A stretch of 64,000 nt of DNA from ZLKRG44 sp964555705 (GCA_964555705.1 CAZKTN010000010.1:5753-69752), one strand, 5' to 3'. Counted from the stretch's first letter, positions 43,447 through 52,772 are shown. Translations and numbers: made by a program. Notes: generated by a model from the letters alone, not told the origin.

Positions 43447-44412
43447 CTAGCGCACCGCGGGAGCGACCCGAGGCTGCGCTGCTGTGCCCTCATCCACAGG
43501 GATCGTCACCTCGCGCTCCGGGAAGCGGGCGCGGATCTCGCGCACGACAGACTCGCGCCAGTCGGCGGCGCTTGCGGATGGAAGCCTCGCCTCGAATCGC
43601 TCGAGGTCGGCAGCATCGGCGAGCTCGACCTCGACCTCGATGCGGTCCTCGACGCTTGCACCGTCGTCGCCGACCTGGATGCGCCCGCGCTCGTCGCGGC
43701 GCGCGCGCGCCACCGTGAGGAGCACCGTGTCGCCTGGCGAGCGCGACTGGATCATGGCCACAAGCTGGTCGCTCGCCTCGATGGGAATCTGGCCGATGCG
43801 CTCGATGCGGTCGCCGGAGCGCAGCACGCGCTCGGCGGGCATTCCGGGCAGGAGCATGCTGATCTCCACGCCGGGCCGCATACGGTCCATCGACGACTGC
43901 ATGCGGATCCCGAGAGCGCCGCGGGGCAGCGCAAGCGCACGCGTGCATGCCGCCGCCACAAGTCGCGCGTGCTGCTCCGCAGAGAGCCTGCTGCGCACGA
44001 GCGCGGCGATGAGCTCCTCGAGCGCGAACGTGCCCGCCTCGAGCTCGGCGCTCGCGCGCTGGCGCACCTCGAACTTCTGGTCGTCAAGGCGCGCGATGCA
44101 CTCGAGGAGCGGCTGGGAGAGCGCAACCCGCTCGACAGCCGAGGGTTCCCACATCCGCCGGACGCGCTCGACGATCATCGGGGCGGCGCGCTGGCGGCCG
44201 AGGTCTGCGGGGAACTGCTGAAGCGCGCCAGGGTCCTGCACAAGGCGCGCACGGTTGGGCAGGTCCGGAAGCTGCTGCGGCGTGGCCTTCTGCACCAGCG
44301 GTCCGGCAAACGCCGCAAGCGCGCCCGCCGCCAGCGCTGCGCTGCGGAGGACGCCGGCCAGCCCGCATGCGCCGCATCGTGGGGCACGTGCCGGACCGGG
44401 TCCGCCTCTCAT
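43447..44412 (-). CDS. PDZ-domain exported/membrane protein
   Basis: 321 residues from the ATG at 44412, which overlaps the previous stop as ATGA. An N-terminal hydrophobic segment ('VLRSAALAAGALAAFAGPLV') suggests export or membrane anchoring. A helical part with HEAT-like character follows ('CIARLDDQKFEVRQRASAEL'), then a PDZ domain at about 155-230 ('LGIRMQSSMDRMRPGVEISM', 'RVLRSGDRIERIGQIPIEAS') and a C-terminal domain. No protease catalytic triad is present, so it is probably a binding or adaptor protein. Last gene of the tpiA operon. Confidence 0.75.
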   Translation of the reverse strand: MRGGPGPARAPRCGACGLAGVLRSAALAAGALAAFAGPLVQKATPQQLPDLPNRARLVQDPGALQQFPADLGRQRAAPMIVERVRRMWEPSAVERVALSQPLLECIARLDDQKFEVRQRASAELEAGTFALEELIAALVRSRLSAEQHARLVAAACTRALALPRGALGIRMQSSMDRMRPGVEISMLLPGMPAERVLRSGDRIERIGQIPIEASDQLVAMIQSRSPGDTVLLTVARARRDERGRIQVGDDGASVEDRIEVEVELADAADLERFEARLPSASAADWRESVVREIRARFPEREVTIPVDEGTAAQPRVAPAVR

Positions 44413-45494
44413 GCTGAATCCATGCATCGCTGGCACAGCGTAGCCAGCGCATCGCGCCGATCCCAGATGGATGCTGTCTTACGGTTCACGTGGCGGAGGA
44501 ACGCGCCACCCTCGATGGGGCCGAACGTTCCAGTGCGCGCAATGCGCGGCACGCTCTCGGCGATCGATGCCTCGACCATCAGCGCGGGCATCGCGATCGC
44601 GTCGCGATCGCTGAGCCTGAGCGACGGCGTGACCGCATAGCCCCGGAGGAATGCCTCGAGTCGCGGCATCTGCATGGCCGCAGGCCACGTGTCCTCGTGC
44701 CCGTCGCCGAGCGGCTCAAGCGCGAACTGCATCGCGGCGTTGGCCACGTCAAGAAGGCGGTGGCCGAGCCGTGCCGAGTCGAGGTCAAGCACAGCCGAGG
44801 GGAATCCTGCGTGGTAGAGGACGTTGCCCGGATGGAAGTCGCCGTGCAGCACGTGCGCCGACGAGATCGGTCCGGGGATCGCCACGTGACTGTCCGCAAT
44901 CGATGTCGCCGCATCGAACCGCTCACGCAGCTGCCCAAGCGTGGTGGCCAGCGCATCGCCGCGCTCGGTCAGCGTGCCATCCCGCGATCGCATCCTGTCC
45001 AGCGCCGGCGCGACGGCGGGCGAGCGGTGGTAGAGGCCATCAGGCGTTGCAGCCGGGGGCGCCCAGCCCTCCAGCGTGCGGTGCCACCGCGCGAGCAGCT
45101 GGCCCGCCTCGAGCGCGCCACCGAGGGAACGGTCAAAGGGCTGGCCGTCGATGAAGTCGAAGAGCTCGTAGACGATGGTCCCGCGCTCGAGCCATGTCGC
45201 GCCGGTGGCGCGCACAGGCACAAGCCGCGGCACGGGGAACCGCAGGCGCGCAAGCTCGGCGTGCACCGCATGGCAGAAGTTGACCCGGTCCGCGCCCGCA
45301 CCGGCTAGATCACGGCGCTTGAGCAGGTATCGCGATCCGTCGACGCACTCGACAAGCGCCTTGGGGCTGCGTGCGCTGCCTCTCCGGTACTCGCGGATGC
45401 GCCGCGGCTTCGGCACCGCAAATGCCCCGAGGACCTCCCGTGCCTCCTCGGGCGTGAACTTGGCGCGCCTGCTGGCCGCGCCATCACTCGGCAT
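44409..45494 (-). CDS. Aminoglycoside-phosphotransferase/kinase-fold protein
   Basis: 361 residues of the APH/choline-kinase-like fold. The catalytic loop is 'VLHGDFHPGNVLY' and the metal motif is 'AVLDLDSARLGHRLLDVA', where families usually have DFD or DFE; the Asp residues needed are present. N-terminal 'RYLLKRRDLAG' supplies the ATP-binding lysine, and 'ELFDFIDGQPFD' the hinge. The domain resembles homoserine-kinase-like and SrkA-type kinases more than resistance enzymes. The substrate is unknown. It overlaps yicC by 11 bases and the PDZ gene by four. Confidence 0.82.
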   Translation of the reverse strand: MPSDGAASRRAKFTPEEAREVLGAFAVPKPRRIREYRRGSARSPKALVECVDGSRYLLKRRDLAGAGADRVNFCHAVHAELARLRFPVPRLVPVRATGATWLERGTIVYELFDFIDGQPFDRSLGGALEAGQLLARWHRTLEGWAPPAATPDGLYHRSPAVAPALDRMRSRDGTLTERGDALATTLGQLRERFDAATSIADSHVAIPGPISSAHVLHGDFHPGNVLYHAGFPSAVLDLDSARLGHRLLDVANAAMQFALEPLGDGHEDTWPAAMQMPRLEAFLRGYAVTPSLRLSDRDAIAMPALMVEASIAESVPRIARTGTFGPIEGGAFLRHVNRKTASIWDRRDALATLCQRCMDSA

Positions 45495-46395
45495 TCTGGG
45501 CCTGCTCCTTGATGCGGTCGATCGCCGTCTTCATCTCCACGACGTGGCGGCTGATCTCGGCGTCGGCACTCTTGCTTGCGATCGTGTTGGCCTCGCGCAG
45601 CATCTCCTGGGCCAGGAAGTCCAGCGTGCGACCCACGGGTTCCGGATTGGAGTCGGCAAGAAGCGCATCAAGCTGCACCAGGTGCGCGCCCAGACGCTCC
45701 ACCTCCTCGGCGATGTCGGATCGCTCCGCGAAGATCGCGACTTCCCTCAGGAGGTCCGACGGCTCGACAGCGGCGCCGACCTCCGCGAGCAGCGCGTTGA
45801 CCCGCTGCCGGAGGCGTCCCTCGTATGCGGCCACCACCTTCGGCGCGCGCGCGCGCACGGTCGCAAGCCTGTCACCAAGCGTCACGGCGCATGCCCTGAC
45901 ATGGTCGCGCAGCGCGAGCCCCTCGGTCGTGCGCATCGCCAGCAGACGGTCGCATGCCTCCTCGAGCAGCGCGAGCGCCGCAGGCTGCACTGAGTGAAGG
46001 AACGACGCACCACCGTCGCTGACCACCACGCCAGGAAGCGAGAGCAGCGACGCGACGACCGACGCGCGAGCCCCGGCATCGTCCATCATCGCTCGCGCAC
46101 GCGTGTCGGGAAGGGCCTGCATGAGCTGGCCCATGTACTGCGCGAGACGATCCCCATCGATGCGCGCCGCGACCGCAGTCTCCGCCTCGGTGACGCGCAG
46201 CGAGATCGTGACGCTTCCCCTGCCGAGCCGGCGCGAGCAGCGCGACTCGAGCTCGGGCTCAAGCGACTCCATGCCCTCGGGCACGCGGACCACGCACTTG
46301 AAGTGGCGGTTGTTGACGGACCTCACCTCAAGCGACACCGTGGCCCCGCCGACCTTTGTCTCGGCGGTCCCGAAGCCTGTCATCGAGCGGATCAT
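45484..46395 (-). CDS. yicC: YicC family endoribonuclease
   Basis: 303 residues, beginning 'MIRSMTGFGTAE', diagnostic of the YicC/YloC family, with 'VRSVNNRHFKCVVRVPEG' and the C-terminal DUF1732 part 'GRTLDFLAQEMLREANTIAS' plus 'ISRHVVEMKTAIDRIKEQAQ'. Family members have been described as endoribonucleases affecting small-RNA turnover and stationary-phase survival. In many genomes the gene precedes gmk; here it lies between secG and a kinase-fold gene. Starts 30 bases after secG. Confidence 0.95.
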   Translation of the reverse strand: MIRSMTGFGTAETKVGGATVSLEVRSVNNRHFKCVVRVPEGMESLEPELESRCSRRLGRGSVTISLRVTEAETAVAARIDGDRLAQYMGQLMQALPDTRARAMMDDAGARASVVASLLSLPGVVVSDGGASFLHSVQPAALALLEEACDRLLAMRTTEGLALRDHVRACAVTLGDRLATVRARAPKVVAAYEGRLRQRVNALLAEVGAAVEPSDLLREVAIFAERSDIAEEVERLGAHLVQLDALLADSNPEPVGRTLDFLAQEMLREANTIASKSADAEISRHVVEMKTAIDRIKEQAQNAE

Positions 46396-46425
46396 GCGGG
46401 TGCCGGCTGGTTCAGCCGAATGGTG

Positions 46426-46902
46426 TCAGGGCGTTGCGGCGGGCGCAGGCGCTGGGGCGGGCGCGGGTGCCGCGGCCGGAGCAGGAGCAGGCGCTGCAGC
46501 GGGCGCGCCGCCGAGGGGCGTATCCGCTGCCGGAGTGGCCGCAGCGTCGGGCTGGACCGCTGGCGCAGCGGCTGGCGCAGCCGCGCCGGGTGCGGGGGCC
46601 GTGGCGGGCGCATTCGCGCCAGGCATCGGTGCCGCCTGACCGTTCGCATTCGTGGCCGCGGGACCGTCAAACACGTTGAGGCCGATCGCCAGCAGCAGGT
46701 AGATCGAGAAGATGGTGACGGTCGACACCGTCAGCACGTCTCCAGTACGGCCACCGAAGGCCGTATCGGAGCCGCCGCCTGACGAACCGCCGAACGCATT
46801 CGCCAAGCCACCTCCCTGTGGCCGCTGCACGAGGATGATCAGCACGAGCGCCACGCTCGCGACGATGAACAGGAGGGTGAGGATGGTGAAGGTGTAGCCC
46901 AT
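46426..46902 (-). CDS. secG: Preprotein translocase subunit SecG
   Basis: 158 residues from the ATG at 46902. Two membrane segments (about 3-24 and 57-76) flank the conserved SecG loop 'VQRPQGGGLANAFGGSSGGG', which is diagnostic. Unlike the usual 70-110 residue protein, it carries a roughly 75-residue C-terminal tail made almost only of Ala and Pro. The open frame runs upstream to 47013 inside tpiA but the extra residues are not family-like. It lies between tpiA and yicC; the tpiA-secG order is common in bacteria. Confidence 0.93.
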   Translation of the reverse strand: MGYTFTILTLLFIVASVALVLIILVQRPQGGGLANAFGGSSGGGSDTAFGGRTGDVLTVSTVTIFSIYLLLAIGLNVFDGPAATNANGQAAPMPGANAPATAPAPGAAAPAAAPAVQPDAAATPAADTPLGGAPAAAPAPAPAAAPAPAPAPAPAATP

Positions 46903-46927
46903 GTGTTGGATCTCAGGTGAACTGCCG

Positions 46928-47701
46928 TCAGGTCGCCCTGGCGACGGCTGATGCGATGGCGAGGAAGTCGTCCGCGCGGAGCGACGCCCCGCCGACGAGT
47001 CCGCCGTCGACACCCGGCTCCGAGACGATCGACGTCACGTTGCCGGGCGAAAGCGATCCGCCATACACCACGCGGGCCGTTTCGGAGAGTTCCGCATCAT
47101 ACAGGGACCGGAGGGTCGACCGGATCTCCCGATGGGCCTCCCGCGCATCGCTGGGGGTGGCAGAAACTCCTGTCCCAATGGCCCATACAGGCTCGTAGGC
47201 GACCACGATTCGTGCCCACTCCTCGTCCTCGACCGACTCGAGCGCCGACCGCAGCTGCCGCGACACCACCACGTGCGCCTCCCCGGCGGCACGCTCGGCT
47301 CCGGTCTCTCCCACGCAGAGCACCGCACGAAGCCCGCTGTCGAGCGCCATGCGGAGCTTGTCCGCGATGAGGTCCTCGCTCTCGCCGATCACGTGACGGC
47401 GTTCCGAGTGGCCCACGAGCACCCACTGCACGCCGAGGTCGAGCAGCATCTCCGCGCTGACCTCTCCGGTGAATGCGCCGTTGGCCTCTGCGGAGAGGTC
47501 CTGGGCGCCGAGCGCGACGCCCGAATGGCCGAGCGCACGGCCGACCGACTGGAGGTACGGGAACGCCGGGAACACCACCATGTCGATGGCCATCACCGCA
47601 TCCCTGCTGCCGGCGCTGATCGTCTCGGCAAGCTCCACCCCACCCGCGAGGTCCCCGTTCATCTTCCAGTTCCCGCCCACGAAGGGTCGCCGCGTGCGCA
47701 T
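46928..47701 (-). CDS. tpiA: Triosephosphate isomerase
   Basis: Interconverts dihydroxyacetone phosphate and glyceraldehyde 3-phosphate; 257 residues. Catalytic Lys13 in 'GGNWKMN', His in 'VLVGHSERR' and Glu in 'VAYEPVWAIGTG' are present, with phosphate loop 'VYGGSLSPGN' and 'VDGGLVGGASL'. Begins the operon tpiA-secG-yicC-kinase-PDZ. TAGACT lies six bases before the ATG; alaS diverges after 38 bp. Confidence 0.97.
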   Translation of the reverse strand: MRTRRPFVGGNWKMNGDLAGGVELAETISAGSRDAVMAIDMVVFPAFPYLQSVGRALGHSGVALGAQDLSAEANGAFTGEVSAEMLLDLGVQWVLVGHSERRHVIGESEDLIADKLRMALDSGLRAVLCVGETGAERAAGEAHVVVSRQLRSALESVEDEEWARIVVAYEPVWAIGTGVSATPSDAREAHREIRSTLRSLYDAELSETARVVYGGSLSPGNVTSIVSEPGVDGGLVGGASLRADDFLAIASAVARAT

Positions 47702-47707
47702 CAGGGC

Positions 47708-47713
47708 AGTCTA
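47708..47713 (-). promoter_or_regulatory. tpiA: Candidate -10 box (TAGACT), leaderless tpiA transcript
   Basis: Minus-strand TAGACT, GCCCTG, then the ATG at 47701. It forms an inverted pair with the identical alaS box ten bases away. Confidence 0.55.
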
Positions 47714-47723
47714 CGCCCCCACA

Positions 47724-47729
47724 TAGACT
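47724..47729 (+). promoter_or_regulatory. alaS: Candidate -10 box (TAGACT), near-leaderless alaS transcript
   Basis: TAGACT ends ten bases before the ATG at 47740. Confidence 0.5.
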
Positions 47730-47739
47730 CGATGCCCCT

Positions 47740-50610
47740 ATGCGCGCGGCAGACGTCAGGCGTCACTTCATCGAGTTCTTCGTGTCGCGGTGCGGCCACA
47801 CGGCCGTGCCGTCGAGCCCCGTGGTGCCCTACGAGGACCCGACGCTGCTGTTCACCAACGCGGGCATGAACCAGTTCAAGGACGTGTTCCTCGGTCGCGG
47901 CACGCGCCCCTACACGCGTGCAGTCGACACGCAGAAGTGCATCCGCGCGGGCGGCAAGCACAACGACCTCGAGGACGTGGGCAAGGACGTCTACCACCAC
48001 ACCTTCTTCGAGATGCTCGGCAACTGGTCCTTCGGCGACTACTTCAAGAGGGAGTCGATCGACTGGGCGTGGGAGCTGCTCACCACCGTGTACGGGCTCG
48101 ACCCTTCGCGCCTGTACGCGACCTACTTCGGCGGCCATGCGGAGAGCTCGCTCGACCCTGACCTCGAGGCGCGCGACCTCTGGCGGCGGTACCTGCCGGC
48201 GGAGCGCGTGCTGCCGGGGAACATGAAGGACAACTTCTGGGAGATGGGCGAGACGGGTCCCTGCGGCCCCTGCTCGGAGATCCACTTCGACCGCATCGGG
48301 GGACGCGATGCCGCGAGCCTCGTGAACTCTGGCGACCCTGACGTGCTCGAGATCTGGAACCTGGTCTTCATCCAGTTCAACCGCGAGCAGGACGGCAGCC
48401 TGAGGCCGCTTCCTGCGAAGCATGTCGACACCGGCATGGGTCTCGAGCGCATCGTGTCCGTCGTGCAGGGCAAGCGCTCCAACTACGACACCGACCTTTG
48501 GTCGCCGATCTTCGGCGCGATCGCGCGCGAGACGGGCGCGAGGCCCTATTCGGGATCGCTCACCGACCACACTGACATCGCGTACCGCATCATCGCCGAC
48601 CACATCCGCTGCCTCACTGTGGCCGCATGCGATGGCGCCGCGCCGGGCGCCGAGGGGCGCAACTACGTGCTTCGCCGGATCCTTCGCCGCGCGGCGCGCC
48701 ACGGGCGCCAGACGCTGGGCACGAAGCGGCCGTTCCTGCACGCCCTCGTGCCCGCGGTGGTGGAGACGCTGGGCAGCGCGTTCCCTGAGATCGCGGCGGG
48801 CGCCGCGGCTGCAGCGGAGACGATCCACGAGGAGGAGAAGCTCTTCGGCCGAACGCTCGACCGCGGGCTCGCGCTCTTCGCCGACGCTGCGCAGCGGGCG
48901 GAGCAGTCGCCGAGCCGGTGCATCAGCGCGGAGGATGCGTTCAAGCTCCATGACACGTGGGGATTCCCCATCGACCTTACGGAGGTGATGGCGAGCGAGC
49001 ACGGCTTGCGCGTCGACGATGCCGGATACCGGCAGCTCATGGAGCAGGCCCGCGAGACGAGCCGCGCGGGAAAGCCGGGAGAGGAGCGGCTCGAGCTGAC
49101 GCCAGACGCGCTCGCGCGCCTCGCGCACATGGGTGCGCGCGCCACCGACACGGGTGACATGTACCACGGCCGCCCGATACGGGCGCGCATCTTGGCCATC
49201 TGGAACGGCACCGACTTCGACGCCAACGCTGGGGCGGGAGCGACGATCGGCGTCATCCTTGACCAGACCAACATGTACGCGGAGTCGGGCGGCCAGGAGG
49301 CGGACCGCGGGGAGCTCCGCGCACAGGCCACGGGGTCGGTGGGCAGCGCAGCGGGCGACGGGCGGCCGCTCGCGAGCCACGGCACCTTCGAGGTCAGCGA
49401 CGTCCAGCGCTTTGGCGACTATGTGGTGCACATCGGGCAAGTGACGTCGGGGCGGATCAGCGTCGACGAGACCGTCACGTGCGCCGTGCACCGCGAGCGG
49501 CGCGACGCGCTGCGCGCGAACCACACGGCCACGCACCTGCTCAACTGGGCCCTGCGGGAGGTTGTGGGCGATGAGGTGGAGCAGCGCGGGTCGCTGGTGT
49601 CGCACGACCGCCTGCGGTTCGACTATGCGGCCCGCGGTGCGCTCGGGGTCGCCGACGCGGCGCGTGTCGAGGAGCTCGTGAACGCGAAGATCGCGGCAGC
49701 GCTGCCGGTGCATGCGGACCTGGTGCCGCTCTCGGCTGCGCGTGCGGTGCACGGGCTGCGCGCAGTGTTCGGCGAGCGCTACCCGGATCCTGTGCGGCTG
49801 GTGTCGATTGGAGCCACCCCTTCCGAGATGCTTGCGAGCCCGGGCAGCACAACATGGCGTGCAGTGTCCGCAGAGTTCTGCGGAGGCACGCACCTGGCGA
49901 GCACCGACGAGGCGCAGCGGTTCGTGCTCGCGTCGGAGGGCGCACTCTCGTCAGGGGTGCGGCGCGTCACCGCACTGACCGGCGGCGCGGCGATGGCCGC
50001 AGACATGGCTGCTGCGGACCTCGAGCGGAGGATTGCGGCAGCGGGTGCGCTCTCGGCCGATGCGCTGCTGCATGAGGTGAACGAGGTCACGAAGCTCGAG
50101 TCGTCGCTGGGCCTGGGCATCGTGGCGCGTGCGCGAATTGCGCCGCAGCTTGCAGCGCTGCGCGAACGCGCCAAGAGCGCGCGGCGCGAGACATCGGGCG
50201 CCGCGCGCGATGCCGCGGTGACGCAGGCGCGCGAGCTGGCGGAGCGGCATGGCGCACGGACCGAGGCGCTTGTGGCTGTGCTCGATGGCGCTGACGCTGC
50301 GGCGATGATGGCCGCGATCGACTCTGCGCGTGCGCGTCTCGCGAATGTGCCGATCCTGTTCCTGTCGCCTGATGCGGATGCAGGAAAGGTGGCGATCGCC
50401 GCCACGTGCCCCGCTGGCGCCATCGCCGCAGGACTGAAGGCAGGCGACTGGGTGCGCGCTGCCGCGCAGGCGTGCGGCGGTTCGGGCGGCGGAAAGCCCG
50501 ACACGGCGCAGGCCGGCGGCAAGGATCCGACAAAGGTGAATGAGGCCGCGGAGGCTGCGCGTGCGATGGCCGCGAAGCTGCTTACGCCAGCGCCCGGTCG
50601 CGCCGGCTGA
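47740..50610 (+). CDS. alaS: Alanyl-tRNA synthetase
   Basis: Charges tRNA-Ala; 956 residues. The class II core starts at once ('VRRHFIEFFVSRCGHTAVPS', 'LFTNAGMNQFKDVFLG', 'QKCIRAGGKHNDLEDVG'), with 'GLERIVSVVQGK' as motif 3. The editing domain has the zinc-site motifs 'HTATH' (His595, His599) and 'CGGTH' (Cys714). The C-Ala region ends with 'ILFLSPDADAGKVAIAATCP' and 'GGSGGGKPDTAQAGGKDP', the conserved tail. Length is somewhat above the usual 875 because of inserts in the linker and editing regions. Overlaps the convergent permease gene by 29 bases. Confidence 0.97.
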   Translation: MRAADVRRHFIEFFVSRCGHTAVPSSPVVPYEDPTLLFTNAGMNQFKDVFLGRGTRPYTRAVDTQKCIRAGGKHNDLEDVGKDVYHHTFFEMLGNWSFGDYFKRESIDWAWELLTTVYGLDPSRLYATYFGGHAESSLDPDLEARDLWRRYLPAERVLPGNMKDNFWEMGETGPCGPCSEIHFDRIGGRDAASLVNSGDPDVLEIWNLVFIQFNREQDGSLRPLPAKHVDTGMGLERIVSVVQGKRSNYDTDLWSPIFGAIARETGARPYSGSLTDHTDIAYRIIADHIRCLTVAACDGAAPGAEGRNYVLRRILRRAARHGRQTLGTKRPFLHALVPAVVETLGSAFPEIAAGAAAAAETIHEEEKLFGRTLDRGLALFADAAQRAEQSPSRCISAEDAFKLHDTWGFPIDLTEVMASEHGLRVDDAGYRQLMEQARETSRAGKPGEERLELTPDALARLAHMGARATDTGDMYHGRPIRARILAIWNGTDFDANAGAGATIGVILDQTNMYAESGGQEADRGELRAQATGSVGSAAGDGRPLASHGTFEVSDVQRFGDYVVHIGQVTSGRISVDETVTCAVHRERRDALRANHTATHLLNWALREVVGDEVEQRGSLVSHDRLRFDYAARGALGVADAARVEELVNAKIAAALPVHADLVPLSAARAVHGLRAVFGERYPDPVRLVSIGATPSEMLASPGSTTWRAVSAEFCGGTHLASTDEAQRFVLASEGALSSGVRRVTALTGGAAMAADMAAADLERRIAAAGALSADALLHEVNEVTKLESSLGLGIVARARIAPQLAALRERAKSARRETSGAARDAAVTQARELAERHGARTEALVAVLDGADAAAMMAAIDSARARLANVPILFLSPDADAGKVAIAATCPAGAIAAGLKAGDWVRAAAQACGGSGGGKPDTAQAGGKDPTKVNEAAEAARAMAAKLLTPAPGRAG

Positions 50611-51994
50611 GCGCTGCCCAGGCGGCGAGCGAGCATCCAGCGCCGATCGCCAGGAGCATCAGCAGCGCCGGCCACTGGTCGGCCCACGGGGTGCCTCGCC
50701 AGAGCGGCGCCTCGATCGCTGACACTGCCCACCTGAAGGGGCTGATGCCGCTGAAGCGCCTCAGCATGTCGGGCATGAACACCAGCGGGATCGAGCCGCC
50801 GCCGATGATCGCCATGACCAGCACCAGCGCTCGGCCTGCGCCTTGCGCAGCGTCGTCGGAGCGGAACAGTGCAGCGATGAGCATCGCGATGCCGGTGAAC
50901 GCGACGCTCGTGGCGACGAGGGCGATCGAGAGCGCGATGGGGTCCACAGGCTGCACGCCAAATGCCGCCCACGCGAGCGCAATCAGCATCACCTGCATCA
51001 CGAGCGCTGCAGCGAGGCATGCCATCGACTTGCCAAGCAGGATCGCGTGCCTGCCCACCGGCGCAAGGTGCATGCGCGCAAGCGTGCCGCGCGATCGCTC
51101 GGCTGCGTAGGCGGACGCGAACGCCATCACGCAGCCCGCGAGGCCCCACACGGCACCCTGCGGAAACGTGATCGCGAACGTGCTCGGCGGCGATGCGCGG
51201 AGCTCCTGCACGCGGTCGATGCGCAGCCGCACTGGCGCGAAGGCGTTGCCCTGCATGAGCGGCACATCGGCAGAGCGGGCGCCGGCGTCTCCCGCTGCGC
51301 GATCGGGCAATGCGCTGCCCTTCGTCGCATCGCTTGTGGCGCCGATGGGACCGGCGCCGGCTGCGGAGGAATCCGCAAGCATCGAGAGGGACCTGAAGAG
51401 CGACTCGAAGGCGGCGCGCCGCGCTGGATCGAGCTGCGGGTTCATCTCGAGCATGCGCTGGCCATCGGCGGCCATCGACCGAAGGTGCGCGGGGCTCGAC
51501 ATCCCGCGCATCGCGTGGCGAGACGCCAGCGCGGAGAGCTTGCCTTCGATCAGTCCAGCCTCCACGGCGCGGCCGGGATCGGTGAATGCCTCAAGCGGAA
51601 GGCCTCCAAGGAACGGGAAGCGGTCGGCAGCGCGGTCGAAGTCGCGGGGAATGACGATGCAGGCGCTCACCATGCCGCGACGCACCATCGTGAGGCCCTC
51701 CTCTCGGCTGATCGCGCGACGCGCCTCGAAGACCGGGTCGCGCTCGATCTCCAGCGCGAGCGCTGCGGCTGCGGGTCCCTGCGACTCGTCGACGATCGCC
51801 ACCTCGAGGCGGCGCGGCTTGCCGACGCCGCCGAAGACGAGCCCGAAGAGGATCGCCACAAGCACAGGGAACGCGAGCGTGAAGAAGAGGCTTGCGCGGT
51901 CACGCCGCAGGAGCGTGATGTCCTTCCATGCGACGGCCATCGCCGCACCGAGCAGGCCTGGCCCTCCGCTTCGCGGTGCGCGGGCGCCGCTCAT
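50582..51994 (-). CDS. ABC-2 type transporter permease
   Basis: 470 residues. One membrane segment near the N-terminus ('LFFTLAFPVLVAILFGLVFG'), a large extracytoplasmic domain (about 60-270, with 'VAIVDESQGPAAAALALEIE'), then five to six membrane segments, ending near 'ALLMLLAIGAGCSLAAWAAL'. This is the ABC-2 layout with the 1+5 arrangement used by drug, antibiotic and lipid exporters. It overlaps the stop of the ATPase gene as ATGA, so the pair forms one exporter. The substrate is unknown. Confidence 0.9.
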   Translation of the reverse strand: MSGARAPRSGGPGLLGAAMAVAWKDITLLRRDRASLFFTLAFPVLVAILFGLVFGGVGKPRRLEVAIVDESQGPAAAALALEIERDPVFEARRAISREEGLTMVRRGMVSACIVIPRDFDRAADRFPFLGGLPLEAFTDPGRAVEAGLIEGKLSALASRHAMRGMSSPAHLRSMAADGQRMLEMNPQLDPARRAAFESLFRSLSMLADSSAAGAGPIGATSDATKGSALPDRAAGDAGARSADVPLMQGNAFAPVRLRIDRVQELRASPPSTFAITFPQGAVWGLAGCVMAFASAYAAERSRGTLARMHLAPVGRHAILLGKSMACLAAALVMQVMLIALAWAAFGVQPVDPIALSIALVATSVAFTGIAMLIAALFRSDDAAQGAGRALVLVMAIIGGGSIPLVFMPDMLRRFSGISPFRWAVSAIEAPLWRGTPWADQWPALLMLLAIGAGCSLAAWAALSRRDRALA

Positions 51995-52725
51995 TCGCGG
52001 AGGCTCCTGCCCGTGAGATGGAGGAAGACGCCCTCAAGCCCGCGCGCGTTGCCGTCGGCGGGCGCATGCGAGGACAGGAGCTCCGTCACCGAGCCCTCCG
52101 CAAGCACACGTCCATGGTCCATCACCGAGATGCGGTCGCAGACCTTCTCGGCCTCCTCCATGTCGTGCGTGGTCAGCAGCACGGCGGCTCCATCGCGCGC
52201 ACGTTGCCGGACGATGTCGCGGATGCGGGCGCGGGACTGGGGATCGACACCCGCCGTGGGCTCGTCAAGCAGCAGCACCATTGGCGCGTGCACGAGCGCC
52301 GCCGCCAGGTTGAGCCTTCGCTGCATCCCGCCGGAGTAGGTGCCGACGCGGTCGTCGGCACGTGCCGCAAGGCCGACCTCCTCGAGCGCCACCAGCGCAG
52401 CTCCGCGGGGGTCAGGCACGCCGTACATGCGCGCGAAGAAGCAGAGCGTCTCGAGCGCCGTGAGCGCAGGCCACAGCGCGAGGTCCTGGGGGGCAAGCCC
52501 CATGATGCGGCGCACGCGCGCATCGGTAGGCGGCCCGATCCCGCCGACCTCGATGCGCCCGTCTTCAGGCGCCAGCGCACCAGTGGCCATCGCGATGGTG
52601 GTCGACTTGCCCGCGCCATTGGGCCCGATGAGGCCAACCACCTCTCCGCGCGACACCGACAGCGACACGCCGTCGACCGCGAGCGTGCGACCGTAGGCCT
52701 TCCTGAGCTGGTGCAGGACGAGCAT
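51991..52725 (-). CDS. ABC transporter ATP-binding protein
   Basis: 244 residues from the Met at 52725, 'MLVLHQLRKAYG', the natural family start; another Met is at 52734. Walker A 'GLIGPNGAGKSTTIAM', Q-loop 'GLAPQDLALWPALTALE', signature 'YSGGMQRRLNLAAALVH', Walker B 'MVLLLDEPTAGVD' and H-loop 'LLTTHDMEEAE' are complete. It belongs to the CcmA/DrrA-like group that works with ABC-2 permeases. The minus-strand TACAAC (52740-52735) sits nine bases upstream of Met 52725 and could be its -10 box. Confidence 0.94.
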   Translation of the reverse strand: MLVLHQLRKAYGRTLAVDGVSLSVSRGEVVGLIGPNGAGKSTTIAMATGALAPEDGRIEVGGIGPPTDARVRRIMGLAPQDLALWPALTALETLCFFARMYGVPDPRGAALVALEEVGLAARADDRVGTYSGGMQRRLNLAAALVHAPMVLLLDEPTAGVDPQSRARIRDIVRQRARDGAAVLLTTHDMEEAEKVCDRISVMDHGRVLAEGSVTELLSSHAPADGNARGLEGVFLHLTGRSLRE

Positions 52726-52760
52726 GACCGCCATGTTGTACCGCACCCCTCCCGCCGCGA

Positions 52761-52766
52761 TACGTT
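52761..52766 (+). promoter_or_regulatory. acsA: Candidate -10 box (TACGTT), leaderless acs transcript
   Basis: TACGTT ends six bases before the ATG at 52773. It is the weakest match of the series to the TAnnnT pattern in composition. Confidence 0.35.
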
Positions 52767-52772
52767 CCGCGC

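Noticed and set aside
44409..45494. Calling the kinase-fold protein an aminoglycoside-resistance enzyme
   Set aside because: The fold is shared by many metabolic kinases, and the operon context (tpiA, secG, yicC) gives no hint of resistance.
47701..49893. A 730-codon open frame on the minus strand
   Set aside because: Antisense to alaS, whose catalytic and editing motifs are complete.
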